Assembly (NCBI RefSeq): GCF_000003815.2
Contig: NC_049989.1
Location: 20,306,815 to 20,370,814 of the forward strand
Direction: 5' to 3'
Source of the DNA: Branchiostoma floridae
Lineage: Eukaryota; Chordata; Leptocardii; Amphioxiformes; Branchiostomatidae
DNA: 64,000 nt
This document shows positions 1 through 11,039 of the stretch, one piece after another; position 1 is the first letter of the stretch, and each line of letters starts with the position of its first letter. A model generated the notes under the pieces. It made no database searches and was not told the DNA's origin. It saw only the letters and a list, made by a program, of their open reading frames with translations. The position numbers and the translations under genes were made by a program.

Positions 1-2760
1 CATGCGGTCAGATATCCATGTTCTCAGTGGCTATGCTTAACCTAATGTGGAGAGAGTGAAGTTCCTCTGGTACATGTTCTCAGTGGCTATGCCTACCTAA
101 TGTAGAGAGAGTGAAGTTCCTCTGGTACATGTTCTCAGTGGCTATGCTTAACCTAATGTGGAGAGAGTGAAGTTCCTCTGGTACATGTTCTCAGTGGCTA
201 TGCCTACCTATGTAGAGAGAGTGAAGTTCCTCTGGTACATGTTCTCAGTGGCTATGCCTACCTATGTAGAGAGAGTGAAGTTCCTCTGGTACATGTTCTC
301 AGTGGCTATGCCTACCTAATGTAGAGAGAGAGTGAAGTTCCTCTGGTACATGTTCTCAGTGGCTATGCCTACCTAGTGTAGAGAGAGTGAAGTTCCTCTG
401 GTGCATGTTCTCAGTGGCTATGCCTACCTAATGTAGAGAGAGTGAAGTTCCTCTGGTACATGTTCTCAGTGGCTATGCCTACCTAATGTGGAGAGAGTGA
501 AGTTCCTCTGGTACATGTTCTCAGTGGCTATGCCTACCTAATGTGGAGAGAGTGAAGTTCCTCTGGTACATGTTCTCAGTGGCTATGCCTACCTTATGTG
601 GAGAGAGTGAAGTTCCTCTGGTACATGTTCTCAGTGGCTATGCCTACCTAATGTAGAGAGAGTGAAGTTCCTCTGGTACATGTTCTCAGTGGCTATTCCT
701 ACCTAATGTGGAGAGAGTGAAGTTCCTCTGGTACATGTTCTCAGTGGCTATGCCTAACTAATGTGGAGAGGGTGAAGTTCCTCTGGTACATGTTCTCAGT
801 GGCTATGCTTAACCTAATGTGGAGAGAGTGAAGTTCCTTTGGTACATGTTCTCAGTGGCTATGCTTAACCTAATGTGGAGAGAGTGAAGTTCCTCTGGTA
901 CATGTTCTCAGTGGCTATGCCTACCTAATGTGGAGAGAGTGAAGTTCCTCTGGTACATGTTCTCAGTGGCTATGCCTACCTAATGTGGAGAGAGTGAAGT
1001 TCCTCTGGCACATGTTCTCAGTGGCTATGCCTACCTAATGTGGAGAGAGTGAAGTTCCTCTGGTACATGTTCTCAGTGGCTATGCCTACCTAATGTAGAG
1101 AGAGTGAAGTTCCTCTGGTACATGTTCTCAGTGGCTATGCCTACCTAATGTGGAGAGAGTGAAGTTCCTCTGGTACATGTTCTCAGTGGCTATGCNNNNN
1201 NNNNNNNNNNNNNNNNNNNNNNNNNNNNNNNNNNNNNNNNNNNNNNNNNNNNNNNNNNNNNNNNNNNNNNNNNNNNNNNNNNNNNNNNNNNNNNNNNNNN
1301 NNNNNNNNNNNNNNNNNNNNNNNNNNNNNNNNNNNNNNNNNNNNNNNNNNNNNNNNNNNNNNNNNNNNNNNNNNNNNNNNNNNNNNNNNNNNNNNNNNNN
1401 NNNNNNNNNNNNNNNNNNNNNNNNNNNNNNNNNNNNNNNNNNNNNNNNNNNNNNNNNNNNNNNNNNNNNNNNNNTTCTTCATCGGCTATGCTTAACCTAA
1501 TGTAGAGAGAGTGAAGTTCCTCTGGTACATGTTCTCAGTGGCTATGCCTACCTAATGTAGAGAGAGTGAAGTTCCTCTGGTACATGTTCTCAGTGCCTAT
1601 GCCTACCTACTGTAATGTGGAGAGGGTGAAGTTCCTCTGGTACATGTTCTCAGTGGCTATGCCTACCTAATGTGGAGAGAGTGAAGTTCCTCTGGTACAT
1701 GTTCTCAGTGGCTATGCCTACCTAATGTGGAGAGAGTGAAGTTCCTCTGGTACATGTTCTCAGTGGCTATGCCTACCTAATGTGGAGAGAGTGAAGTTCC
1801 TCTGGTACATGTTCTCAGTGGCTATGCCTACCTTATGTGGAGAGAGTGAAGTTCCTCTGGTACATGTTCTCAGTGGCTATGCCTACCTAATGTAGAGAGA
1901 GTGAAGTTCCTCTGGTACATGTTCTCAGTGGCTATGCCTACCTAATGTAGAGAGAGTGAAGTTCCTCTGGTACATGTTCTCAGTGGCTATTCCTACCTAA
2001 TGTGGAGAGAGTGAAGTTCCTCTGGTACATGTTCTCAGTGGCTATGCCTAACTAATGTGGAGAGGGTGAAGTTCCTCTGGTACATGTTCTCAGTGGCTAT
2101 GCTTAACCTAATGTGAAGAGAGTGAAGTTCCTCTGGTACATGTTCTCAGTGGCTATGCTTAACCTAATGTGGAGAGAGAGAAGTTCCTCTGGCACATGTT
2201 CTCAGTGGCTATGCCTACCTAATGTGGAGAGAGTGAAGTTCCTCTGGTACATGTTCTCAGTGGCTATGCCTACCTAGTGTAGAGAGAGTGAAGTTCCTCT
2301 GGTACATGTTCTCAGTGGCTATGCCTACCTAATGTGGAGAGAGTGAAGTTCCTCTGGTACATGTTCTCAGTGGCTATGCCTACCTAATGTAGAGAGAGTG
2401 AAGTTCCTCTGGTACATGTTCTCAGTGGCTATGCCTACCTAATGTGGAGGGAGTGAAGTTCCTCTGGTACATGTTCTCAGTGGCTATGCCTACCTAGTGT
2501 AGAGAGAGTGAAGTTCCTCTGGTACATGTTCTCAGTGGCTATGCCTACCTAATGTGGAGAGAGTGAAGTTCCTCTGGTACATGTTCTCAGTGGCTATGCC
2601 TACTTAATGTGGAGAGAGTGAAGTTCCTCTGGTACATGTTCTCAGTGGCTATGCCTACCTAATGTGGAGGGAGTGAAGTTCCTCTGGTACATGTTCTCAG
2701 TGGCTATGCCTACCTAATGTAGAGAGAGTGAAGTTCCTCTGGTACATGTTCTCAGTGGCT
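1..2760. repeat. 55-bp minisatellite built from a GGT exon 3' end and its splice donor
   Basis: Tandem repeat of period 55 bp, roughly 45-50 units with few substitutions, interrupted by a 279-base N run (1196-1474). On the minus strand each unit encodes the GGT-B peptide [15 protein letters not shown] and then runs into the exon's donor site (TTAG|GTAGGC) before the next unit starts. The last unit merges into the exon 2b copy at 2714-2836. The array is therefore an amplified exon-intron junction. Confidence 0.93.
1196..1474. other. Assembly gap (279 N) inside the minisatellite
   Basis: Run of N within the 55-bp array, so the true array length is unknown. Reading frames that cross it are meaningless. 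Confidence 0.98.
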
Positions 2761-2836
2761 GCTGCAGGCGCCATGTCCCTGGCGTTGATCACTTCTGCTG
2801 TGTTCGTCTCTTTGTCGTAGATCGTCATGAACAGAC
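2714..2836 (-). pseudogene. Extra copy of GGT-B exon 2b (duplicate of 4990-5112)
   Basis: Practically identical to the exon at 4990-5112, with the same acceptor (CTGACTAAAG|GTCTG), peptide ([20 protein letters not shown]...) and donor. Identity continues about 125 bp beyond the acceptor, up to the N gap at 2964. In transcription order it lies downstream of exon 3 (3382-3577), which is the wrong order for a working gene. It is either a partial tandem gene duplication or a scaffolding artefact. Confidence 0.8.
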
Positions 2837-2864
2837 CTTTAGTCAGATAAAAAGGTGTACTTGT

Positions 2865-2963
2865 GGTTAGAGTTGCTGACCTAGAGGCTAAAGGTTATTG
2901 GTTCGAATCCGTAGCATAACCTAATGTTGTGACCTTGAGAAATGCACTTACACCAGGTCCTAT
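2865..2963 (+). mobile_element. tRNA-derived SINE fragment (duplicate of 5140-5245)
   Basis: Contains a pol III B-box-like GGTTCGAATCC, followed by the CCTTGAGAAATGCACTTACAC segment shared in altered form with the SINE at 60521. It is cut by the N gap at 2964 and belongs to the segment duplicated at 4990-5240. Confidence 0.5.
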
Positions 2964-3063
2964 NNNNNNNNNNNNNNNNNNNNNNNNNNNNNNNNNNNNN
3001 NNNNNNNNNNNNNNNNNNNNNNNNNNNNNNNNNNNNNNNNNNNNNNNNNNNNNNNNNNNNNNN
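2964..3063. other. Assembly gap (100 N)
   Basis: A fixed-length 100-N scaffold join between the exon 2b duplicate and the (CA)n tract. Order and orientation across it are uncertain. Confidence 0.98.
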
Positions 3064-3100
3064 CACACTAACAGATACTCAGACACTCATAAATGACATG

Positions 3101-3156
<56 letters not shown>

Positions 3157-3320
3157 TACACGCATATGCGAACGAAGACACAAACAAGTACACACACAAA
3201 CATACAAACACACACACACATACACACTCATCACATACACGTATATGCAAACGAACACACAAACAAGTACACACACAAACATATACAAACACACACACAC
3301 ACACACACAAACACACACAC

Positions 3321-3352
<32 letters not shown>
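3101..3352. repeat. (CA)n-rich microsatellite
   Basis: About 250 bp of imperfect CA/ACAC repeats with interspersed CAAACA and TACACGTATATGC motifs. The reading frames across it are low-complexity artefacts. It sits in the presumed GGT-B intron after exon 3. Confidence 0.95.
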
Positions 3353-3381
3353 CTGTGCAAATCTTAACTTGATATATTTAC

Positions 3382-3577
3382 CACAAACCGCTCCAGGGTC
3401 TCTTCATATCGACAGTTTTCTCTTCTATGGCTCCAGCTAGAGAACCCGCTATACACACGCCCTCCTCCGCCAGCTGTATAGCCGGCTGGAACAGGTCCTT
3501 CCACGGCAGCTTCCCGTGTCTCTGGTGAGCCTCCCAGAACGCGCGGATTTCTCCCGGTACAGCGACTGCAAGACCAC
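3382..3577 (-). CDS. GGT-B exon 3
   Basis: 196 bp, acceptor TTTAG|GTGG and donor TTTGTG|GTAAAT. It encodes [20 protein letters not shown], then [12 protein letters not shown] and ends SGLW. Length and phase match GGT-A exon 20250-20445. Confidence 0.88.
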
Positions 3578-6500
3578 CTAAATGCATAAGAGCAGTAAAC
3601 TGTAGTACAGGTGGTTTATTGTTCTGTTGTTTACTGTCCCAGAAGACGTTAGGCCCAGGCTTTTGACATTAGACACAGGCTTGTATTGACGGACAAAATG
3701 AAAACCTTACTAACAAGAGTTCGGAGACCTAATATGTCCATGAAATAGTCTGATTATGTAAATGATCACATTTGCATAATCTATGCTTAGTTATGTACAC
3801 CTGTAAATAACCTACGCTGGTCACTATGTTGATTGTCCAATCATTTACCACATCTATGAATTATGACACTTTTACATTAATTATGCGAATTAAGGAATTA
3901 TTTGCATAATTGGTATCTGATAATGTTCCACCTGCCACAAACTACATATATTGCATGTATTTGAGTTCTATACAGGAAACACTGCAAAAACAGATTTTCC
4001 TCATTAAATATGCAAATTAAGTGTCAGTTTTCATAATTTGCACTTCATGATGTGCTACCTACTTACCAAATATCATGTAAATGTGTCGTTTTCTTCTTCA
4101 GTTATCTTCCTTAGAAGATTTTGACAAAAATGCCCCTGCAGTTCCAGAGCAGCCTGATAGGGGGGCCAAATATACACCACATACCGGTATCCCTTATGTC
4201 ACAAGCTATCTGCCATCCAAAAATCAAGACCATAGCAGGTCCAGTTCAAAAGATAAAAAATGAATTTCTGCTGCAGTACCTCAGTACCTTTCGTCTCACA
4301 TACCAGGGGGCTCAAAACTAACCTTGACCTTTGTCTTCCCAACACCTACCCACAAACCAAATATCATCGTAATCCATTTAGAGGTTCTTGAGATATGCTC
4401 AATAAAAACATCCGGCACACACACAGACAGACAGACAGACAGACACACAGGCATACACACAGACACACCCAAAACTATATCTCCATTTTTCATGGAGATA
4501 AATATAGCGATGGAATGCCTCAAATTCGAGCGCCCTTGAAAGCGTCTAGGGTATCCCCAGCAATAATACATGTATGCTTTGGGGCAAATAAATGCCTATC
4601 AAATAAAGGACATACTAGTACTAGTCTTGTATAATTAAGGAGCCAGTAAATACATGTACCTAGTGTAGAGAGAGTGAAGTTCCTCTGGTACATGTTCTCA
4701 GTGGCTATGCCTACCTAATGTAGAGAGGGTGAAGTTCCTCTGGTACATGTTCTCAGTGGCTATGCCTACCTAATGTGGAGAGAGTGAAGTTCCTCCCGTA
4801 CATGTTCTCAGTGGCTATGCCTACCTAATGTGGAGAGAGTGAAGTTCCTCTGGTACATGTTCTCAGTGGCTATCCCTACCTAATGTAGAGAGAGTGAAGT
4901 TCCTCTGGTACATGTTCTCAGTGGCTATGCCTACCTAATGTGGAGAGAGTGAAGTTCCTCTGGTACATGTTCTCAGTGGCTATGCCTACCTAATGTAGAG
5001 AGAGTGAAGTTCCTCTGGTACATGTTCTCAGTGGCTGCTGCAGGCGCCATGTCCCTGGCGTTGATCACTTCTGCTGTGTTCGTCTCTTTGTCGTAGATCG
5101 TCATGAACAGACCTTTAGTCAGATAAAAAGGTGTACTTGTGGTTAGAGTTGCTGACCTAGAGGCTAAAGGTTATTGGTTCGAATCCGTAGCATAACCTAA
5201 TGTTGTGACCTTGAGAAATGCACTTTACACCAGGTCCTATGTCCTCTCTCTACTCTGGTGAGAAAGAGACTCTAGCTTTGGTTAGGGACGTTCTCTTGGA
5301 TGAAACACAAGAAAGGAAAGGCTTAGTGTTGGAGGAAAGTGACACATTGGGTACGTTAGAGATCACCATATTTGTTAAAAAGAATACGGACCCTTCCTGG
5401 TGTGAGTGGATCTAACTTTACAGTCCGTTTTTAACGTACAAAAACTATTGTGTTACATCTAAGGTAGATTATACCAGTTTTGCGATACAAACAAGCAAAC
5501 AAACATCGTACAAGATTCCAAGAGTCCAGTGTTACAAAGTTTGTACAAATTGTATTCTCCAAGCAGAGGTTGGGTCGCGGAGATTGTAGTGGTTGGAATT
5601 TTCACGAGAGAAGCGAGCCGGTAAAGTTACTGCGTTANNNNNNNNNNNNNNNNNNNNNNNNNNNNNNNNNNNNNNNNNNNNNNNNNNNNNNNNNNNNNNN
5701 NNNNNNNNNNNNNNNNNNNNNNNNNNNNNNNNNNNNNTCAATTGTATTCTCCAGCAGAGGTTGGGTCGCGGAGATTGTAGTGGTTGGAATTTTCACGAGA
5801 GAAGCGAGCCGGTAAAGTTACTGCGTTAACCACTGAGTTATCTCCGCGATCCAACTTCTGCATGGAGAATATACAAATTGTACAAAACTGGTGTGTTATG
5901 TCCAGAGGCAGTTTACCTGTTATGCGTAACAAACAAACAAACAAACAAACAGACCTCCCCCGATCCCGGAACTGTGCGCGTTGATCAGCCCGATACACAG
6001 CAGACTCGCGATAGCAGAGTCAACAGCTGATCCGCCTTTCTCAAGGATGTCACTGGAACAGAAAAAGGCTGGTGCGGTTTAAGACTTAACTGACAGAAGA
6101 CCTCACTCAATGCTTGTTCCCCAATAGGATAAAAACAGGGCGCTGAGAACTAAAACTAGTAATTATGCACTGAAAACTTCAATAGTTGTAACGAAAGTTT
6201 ATTTGCACGTCTGTGCCCCAAGGCTAATTGCAACAGGCATGGGGAACGTACATCAGATAATGGATAGTGAGCGGCATTATATACATCATTAAAAGGAGAC
6301 TTGAAGATAAGTGTTAGCTACATCTAGACGTGTTGTATTTGACTTCTTTTCTGGAAGCAGAGGAAGACGAAATGTCCCGCTATATTATTTGTAAACATCT
6401 ATCCCGTGTGTTTCAAGGTCTGACTAAGAGAATGTTTGTGTCAAGGACTAACAGCAAGGCAGCGACACGGAGACAAAAAGACTTGTCGTGAATAACACCA

Positions 6501-6733
6501 AAGACAAAAACTCACCTGCCAATCTTGGAGCACCTGCCTGCATCTGTGGCGACGGCTGCCCGGGAGTACGGCCCGCCGCTGCCCACGGGAGGGCCGACCG
6601 GCTCGCACGGGTCTCCCACGCGGTGCTCCCGCCGGGCCTGCCGGTTCAGCCCGATACCCAGCCCCACGGACAGGCCGACCACCACCACCACCGCCGCAGC
6701 CACGACGGCTAGCACGGTCCGTTTCTTGGACAT
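3382..6733 (-). CDS. GGT-B: gamma-glutamyltransferase paralogue, 5' part only
   Basis: Minus-strand exons 6516-6733, 5955-6052, 4990-5112 and 3382-3577. The protein starts [11 protein letters not shown] with one hydrophobic segment (about residues 6-29), a type II signal anchor. The ectodomain follows: [12 protein letters not shown], the [19 protein letters not shown] helix, [17 protein letters not shown] (the Arg that binds the gamma-glutamyl carboxylate in known GGTs), then AVAVPGEIR and [19 protein letters not shown]. GGTs cleave and transfer gamma-glutamyl groups of glutathione at the outer cell surface. No catalytic small subunit is seen here; it would lie left of the window. Relative to GGT-A, exon 2 is split by an extra intron. 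Exons 1 and 3 have exactly the same lengths (218 from the ATG, and 196 bp) as in GGT-A. A usable gene is likely but unproven because of the misordered exon copy and gaps. Confidence 0.82.
3600..4330. other. Intronic AT-rich spacer, no gene recognised
   Basis: AT-rich sequence with several ATGCAAATTAA-like stretches and no splice-flanked coding segment that I can support. Confidence 0.5.
4330..4520. repeat. Dispersed repeat 3' end with (ACAG)n core
   Basis: AAATATCATCGTAATCC...TTCTTGAGATATGCTC is followed by (CAGA)n/(CACA)n and ATCTCCATTTTTCATGGAGAT, a small hairpin. Similar tails occur near 18655-18725 and 32045-32150 in this window. The element class is not identified. Confidence 0.45.
4664..5036. 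repeat. Second 55-bp minisatellite array next to GGT-B exon 2b
   Basis: About seven units of the same 55-bp repeat as at 1-2760, running directly into exon 4990-5112. The unit bordering the exon is the exon's own 3' end and donor. Confidence 0.92.
4990..5112 (-). CDS. GGT-B exon 2b
   Basis: 123 bp, acceptor CTAAAG|GTCTG and donor TTAG|GTAGGC. It encodes [20 protein letters not shown] followed by [20 protein letters not shown]. In GGT-A the homologous sequence is continuous with exon 2a. Confidence 0.87.
5140..5265 (+). mobile_element. tRNA-derived SINE fragment
   Basis: GTGGTTAGAGTTGCTGACCT plus GGTTCGAATCC resembles pol III A and B boxes. Then comes CCTTGAGAAATGCACTTTACAC, shared in altered form with the SINE at 60521. 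It lies in the extra GGT-B intron. Confidence 0.5.
5530..5890. mobile_element. Inverted-repeat element containing an assembly gap
   Basis: Left TTTGTACAAATTGTATTCTC then GGTTGGGTCGCGGAGAT; right ATCTCCGCGATCCAACTTCT, then GAGAATATACAAATTGTACA. The roughly 90 bp left of the gap are repeated to its right (5739-5827), so the gap probably hides an unjoined overlap. It lies in the extra intron of GGT-B. Confidence 0.65.
5638..5737. other. Assembly gap (100 N) with duplicated flanks
   Basis: The sequences on both sides are near-identical direct copies, suggesting a failed overlap join rather than real missing sequence. Confidence 0.95.
5955..6052 (-). CDS. GGT-B exon 2a
   Basis: 98 bp, acceptor TGTTCCAG|TGACATCC and donor GGGGGAG|GTCTGT. 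It encodes [19 protein letters not shown], then [13 protein letters not shown]. The donor lies inside what is a continuous exon in GGT-A (25552-25766). Confidence 0.87.
6516..6733 (-). CDS. GGT-B exon 1 (signal anchor)
   Basis: ATG at 6733 (MSKKRTVL); donor ATTGGCAG|GTGAGT. It holds the transmembrane anchor and the start of the large subunit ([20 protein letters not shown]). An in-frame TAA precedes the ATG, so translation should begin here, unlike GGT-A, whose frame stays open upstream. Confidence 0.88.
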
Positions 6734-6779
6734 CTCTCCTTACCCGAATGCGTCTTATTTCCTGCGCAATGTATACATA

Positions 6780-7730
6780 TAGCCTCAGGTTCACACGTGC
6801 GTATATAGCATGTGCGCATGAGGTCCGTATGAAAGTCTTAGCCTCTACCAGGCCCCACAGGCAAAAAAAATAGTAGGATCTGGACAAATATAGACAAATA
6901 ACGTGTCGGAGAAGTTTGCTGTCCGAGAAGTTTGGTTTGCGATCAGCTAACTCTTGTAGCATATTAAGTAAAGACAATAAAGTTTAAGACTACCATATAC
7001 CGACTTGAACATATACGCACGTGTGTCCCTATCTGTACAAATGCACCCACTACTACGAACGAAAGGCATGCACGTTATATGACCAAACCTATTATAACTG
7101 CCGAGTATCTTTCGTCCTCTTTGTGCTAAGCTGCATCAGAGAACCGTTGCATACAATCTGTCTTTGGACGCAACTACATTGATCTATATACGGGATGTTA
7201 CCCCCATATACACGAACACGACCAAATACTTGCATACCTGCTACGTTCCCGCAAAAAGCCTATCACAAGTAACCAGCAGAAATGTTTTCAGAGCTTCAGC
7301 ACGCTGTACTATAGACAACGGTACACACGGTGGACTTTGACACCGCGTTTCACCCTTGACCTCTCTCACATTTTGATGACTGACGTCATTGACGTTTCGC
7401 TCAGATTAGTGTGCAACGATATCGGTGTCTTAAGACAACTTGCTATGGAGACAAATTTAAAAAAAAGTGGTCTTACAGAAATAAGTCGTGGGTAACTCTA
7501 GCGCTTTAAAAGAGGTAAACAATTGTTGTTTATTACATGTATATAACGATAACAAAGAAGCGCAAATATCAGTAGAGCAAAGCAAGCACGCAGGGCAATC
7601 AGGCTGATTGAGGAAGGCGTGTCCCGTGTACTTAAGGAACTTTCTCCGCCTCTTAAGACAAGTATATGGCCGTCTTGAGATAACATATAGTGTCAACAGT
7701 GTCGGTTGGCCAGCTGTAAAACACAGGCTG
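6780..7730. other. Upstream spacer of GGT-B, no gene recognised
   Basis: Presumed 5' flank or 5' intron of GGT-B. I see no convincing upstream coding exon, in contrast to GGT-A. Confidence 0.4.
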
Positions 7731-7735
7731 GGTGG

Positions 7736-7913
7736 TAATCTCCAAGCAGATTCCCGGTGTAGGCATAAGATGGTATCAAAGCTGGCCAAGGGGTATAGCA
7801 GGTCAGAGAAGGTCAGCTGCCTACCATTTCCCGTCTAACTCCCTTTGACCAGCTGTGCTCCTTGGTCGGCTTTCATACTATCTTATGGCAACTTAGGATC
7901 TGCTTGGAGATTA
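7736..7913. mobile_element. MULE-like MITE, copy 1
   Basis: 178-bp hairpin element with ends TAATCTCCAAGCAGAT and ATCTGCTTGGAGATTA. It is flanked by a perfect 9-bp target duplication GCTGGGTGG (7727-7735 and 7914-7922), the size typical of Mutator-like elements. Same family as 15570, 28674, 34287 and 35819. Confidence 0.85.
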
Positions 7914-8269
7914 GCTGGGTGGGCCGACTACTCGTTCTTGGCTGCCAGGAGCTGAATTGTGAGGAGCTTACAGTAGGCGGGGCTAGATCGCTAGGGTCTG
8001 GAGCTGCTGCCATTTGGTGCTAGCTCAGTTGACCTCAATACGACAGCAATTGCCCGTGTGCGGCCAAAGGACTGTAGGATTTGAACCACTTACACCAGGA
8101 AGGACCCGGGAGTCCAAAAAAAAAACGCCCAAAAAACAGCCAGCCAATCTGACCGAAGATGTTTGCATTACATACTCTGCGTTTTCATCTCTCTGTCACC
8201 AAACACGAATTCGTACTATACATATTGAGCAGACAAGCTCCATAGATTGAAAACATCAGTCTCTTAGTT

Positions 8270-11030
8270 ATATTTCAGCCATACCATAGGTATGGTGAAA
8301 TATATTGTTATATTGCAATCCATACATAGTATGGGATTGCAATATATTGTTTTTGCTGAGTCTCTTCTCCTCCTGTCAAAATCTTCAAGTTGATTCAACT
8401 TTTTCATTTTTGGATCAAATGAGCTAAAATTTGGCAGGGTGGTAGAAATGGCAAATACCCCCAGGTGTTTTTTTCACTTTCTTCATAGAGGCCTTAGAAT
8501 TTATGATATTTAGGGGTTTTGGTCAGTTTTAGACCAATTATGTATATTTTGGGACCCTGTGCCCTGGTATTACAACCTAATGGCCTGAAATTTGGTACAG
8601 AGGTGCATTGGACATATGACCACAGGACCCCATCAACATTTTTGTCATAGATTACTTAGAAATTAGTTATTTTGGGGTGTTTTGGCCATTTTTTACTAAA
8701 AATGTATATCTTTGGCTTCTATGCCCTTGTATGGAAACCAAATGACCTGCAATTTAGTACATAGGTGCATTGGACATATGACAACAGGACCACATCAACG
8801 CTTTCGTTATCAATCATTTCAAAAATGAGTTATTTTGGGTTTTTCGGCCATTTTTGACTAAAATTGTTTATTTTTGGCTCCTATACCCTTGTATGAAAAC
8901 CTAATGACCTGAAATTCGGCATGAAGGTGTGTCTGGTATGTGCCTACAGTACCTCATTTTCACTTTGGGCATACATTACCTTGAATTGTTGAATTTGGGG
9001 ATTTTTTGCCATTTATGGACTAAAAATGTTAAGTTTTGGCTCCTGTGCCTATGTATGAAAACCAAATGGTCTGAAATTTGGTATGAAGGTGCGTACAGTA
9101 TGTAGCCACAGGGCTCTATCCACACCTATGGTGTACATCAATAAAAAATTGTGAAATTTTGGATTTTTTGCCATTTTTGACCAAAAATGTACATTTTTGC
9201 TTCCTGTGTCATGAGAAAGCCAACTGATCTGGAATTTGGTGTTGGGGTAGCTTTAGCACTATAAATGGGAAATGGGCCACATAGACTGGTCCATTTTGCA
9301 TAGATTGGGGTGTTCTGGAAGAGTCCATTATTGTATGAAGATGGATTGCAATATGCTGTATTTGCTCCCAAGCAAATGTCGGCCTTTCTAGTATTCGTAA
9401 TGTTTCTTTCTTTCTCCTGTCAAATCTTCAGAACACGGTATCTCCGTTGTTCCTCAACCGAATGACTTGAAATTTGGCACAAGGGTAGAGTGGGCCAATA
9501 CCCTCGGGCTTTTTTTTCATTTTTTCCATATCTGTCTCTTAAATGATTTTATTAAGGTTTTTTGGTCATCTTAAGACCAAAACTGTATATTTGGGCCCCC
9601 TGTACCCTGGTATTATAACCGAATGAGCTGAAATTTGGCACAGATGTGCCTTGATAAGTCCCCCATATAGATTCAATATCAGTTTTGGTGTACAGTATAA
9701 GGAAATGCTTATTTTTGCGATTTTTTGGTCATTTTTTTACCAAAAAAGGACACTTTTGGCTCCTGTACCTTGGTTTTAGAACCGGATGACCTGAAATTTA
9801 GTATAGGAGTGCCCTAGACATATGCGCACATGGATTCAATAACACTTGAGGCAGACTGTACAACAAAATGCTTAATTTTGCGATTATTTGGCCATTTTAT
9901 GACCAAAAACGTACACTTTTGGCTCTGGTGCTCTGGTTTTAAAACCAAATGACCTAAGTTTTGGTAAAAGGGTGCAGTAGATATTTATTCAAATGACACA
10001 TGTACAATTTTTGTCATAAACTACTTCAAAATGATATATTTGGTGATTTTTTGGGTCATTTTCCAATAGCCAGAGGGGTCAATGACCTTAAGGTCGTTGA
10101 CCCCAGCTGCAGATTGCACCTACTGGCATCTATGTCTATTTAATCTAATTAGATAGGTAACCAATCACTTAGCCTGAATCTATATCCTAAAAAGGGGGAG
10201 GTGGCAGCCAATCAGCGAGCCAGGTGTCATCTGGAAGAGTCCATTCTTACACGGAGGGGTTCATTTTTTTTAAATTCATCATTGGACTGGTGAAGTCTTT
10301 CAGTGGGTGTATTATTGGACAGGTCTATTTCGCAATTTTACAGAAAGTGTGCTGGAAGAGTCTATTCTCACACGGAGGGGGGATTTTTTTGAAATTCATA
10401 TTTTGGACTTTGGTGACTTCTAGTTTGTCAAAGTCTTTCAGTAGGGTTATTTTTGGACTGGTCTAATTTGCAATTTTACATGTGTGTGCTGGAAGAGTCC
10501 ATTCTTGCATTGAGGGGGGCTTTTTTAAAAATCCATTTTTTTGGACTTCAGTGATTATGTCAAAGTCCTATTTTAGCGGATTTATTTTTGGACTGCTCTA
10601 CTTTACATGTAAGAGTCCATTTTTTGCACACGGAAGGGGGATTTTTTCAAATTCAGTTTTGAATGGGTGATGATTCAAAATTCAATTTTTAGTGGAAGTG
10701 TTTTTAGACTGGTCTATTATACCTTTTCATGCACTGGGACCTTTTTTGCTAAATTCAATTTTGGATTTGGTTTCTTATTCAAAAGGCCAAGGTTTCAGTG
10801 GGAGTATTTCTGGACTGGTCTATTGTGAAAATTCACATAGGGTGCACTGGAGTCCATTCTTGAACGGGGGAATTTTGTAAGATTCATTCTTGTCGTTCAT
10901 TTCGAGAAGTTACTGTTAGAATGTTCGATTTCCGCACAGGGGTGATTTGGAACAGTTCAATTTTGCATGGGAACGGGTATGGCTGAAATATGCTGTATTT
11001 GCTCTGAAGCAAATGTCGGCCTTTCTAGTT
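8270..11030. repeat. Divergent tandem-repeat field, two unit types
   Basis: 8480-10060 consists of degenerate units of about 150-180 bp sharing 'ccaaatgacctgaaatttgg', 'tttttggccatttttgac' and 'ttggctcctgtgccc'. 10220-10970 has units of about 110-130 bp sharing 'ctggaagagtccattcttgc' and 'ttattggactggtcta'. Both blocks end in 'GCAAATGTCGGCCTTTCTAG' (near 9372 and 11009), also found at 23408. No protein coding is supported. It probably derives from a transposon with internal satellite repeats. Confidence 0.75.
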
Positions 11031-11039
11031 TTATATTTT

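Noticed and set aside
1150-1500. Reading frames crossing N runs (also 2881-3367, 5480-5829, 13154-13425)
   Set aside because: They consist mostly of unknown residues and minisatellite or hairpin sequence, and no homologous protein is visible.
1-2760. CRISPR-like array
   Set aside because: Contiguous 55-bp repeats without unique spacers, in a eukaryotic intron.
3079-3440. Long frames rich in Thr/His or Cys/Val in the CA tract
   Set aside because: Translation of a dinucleotide repeat; low complexity in all frames.
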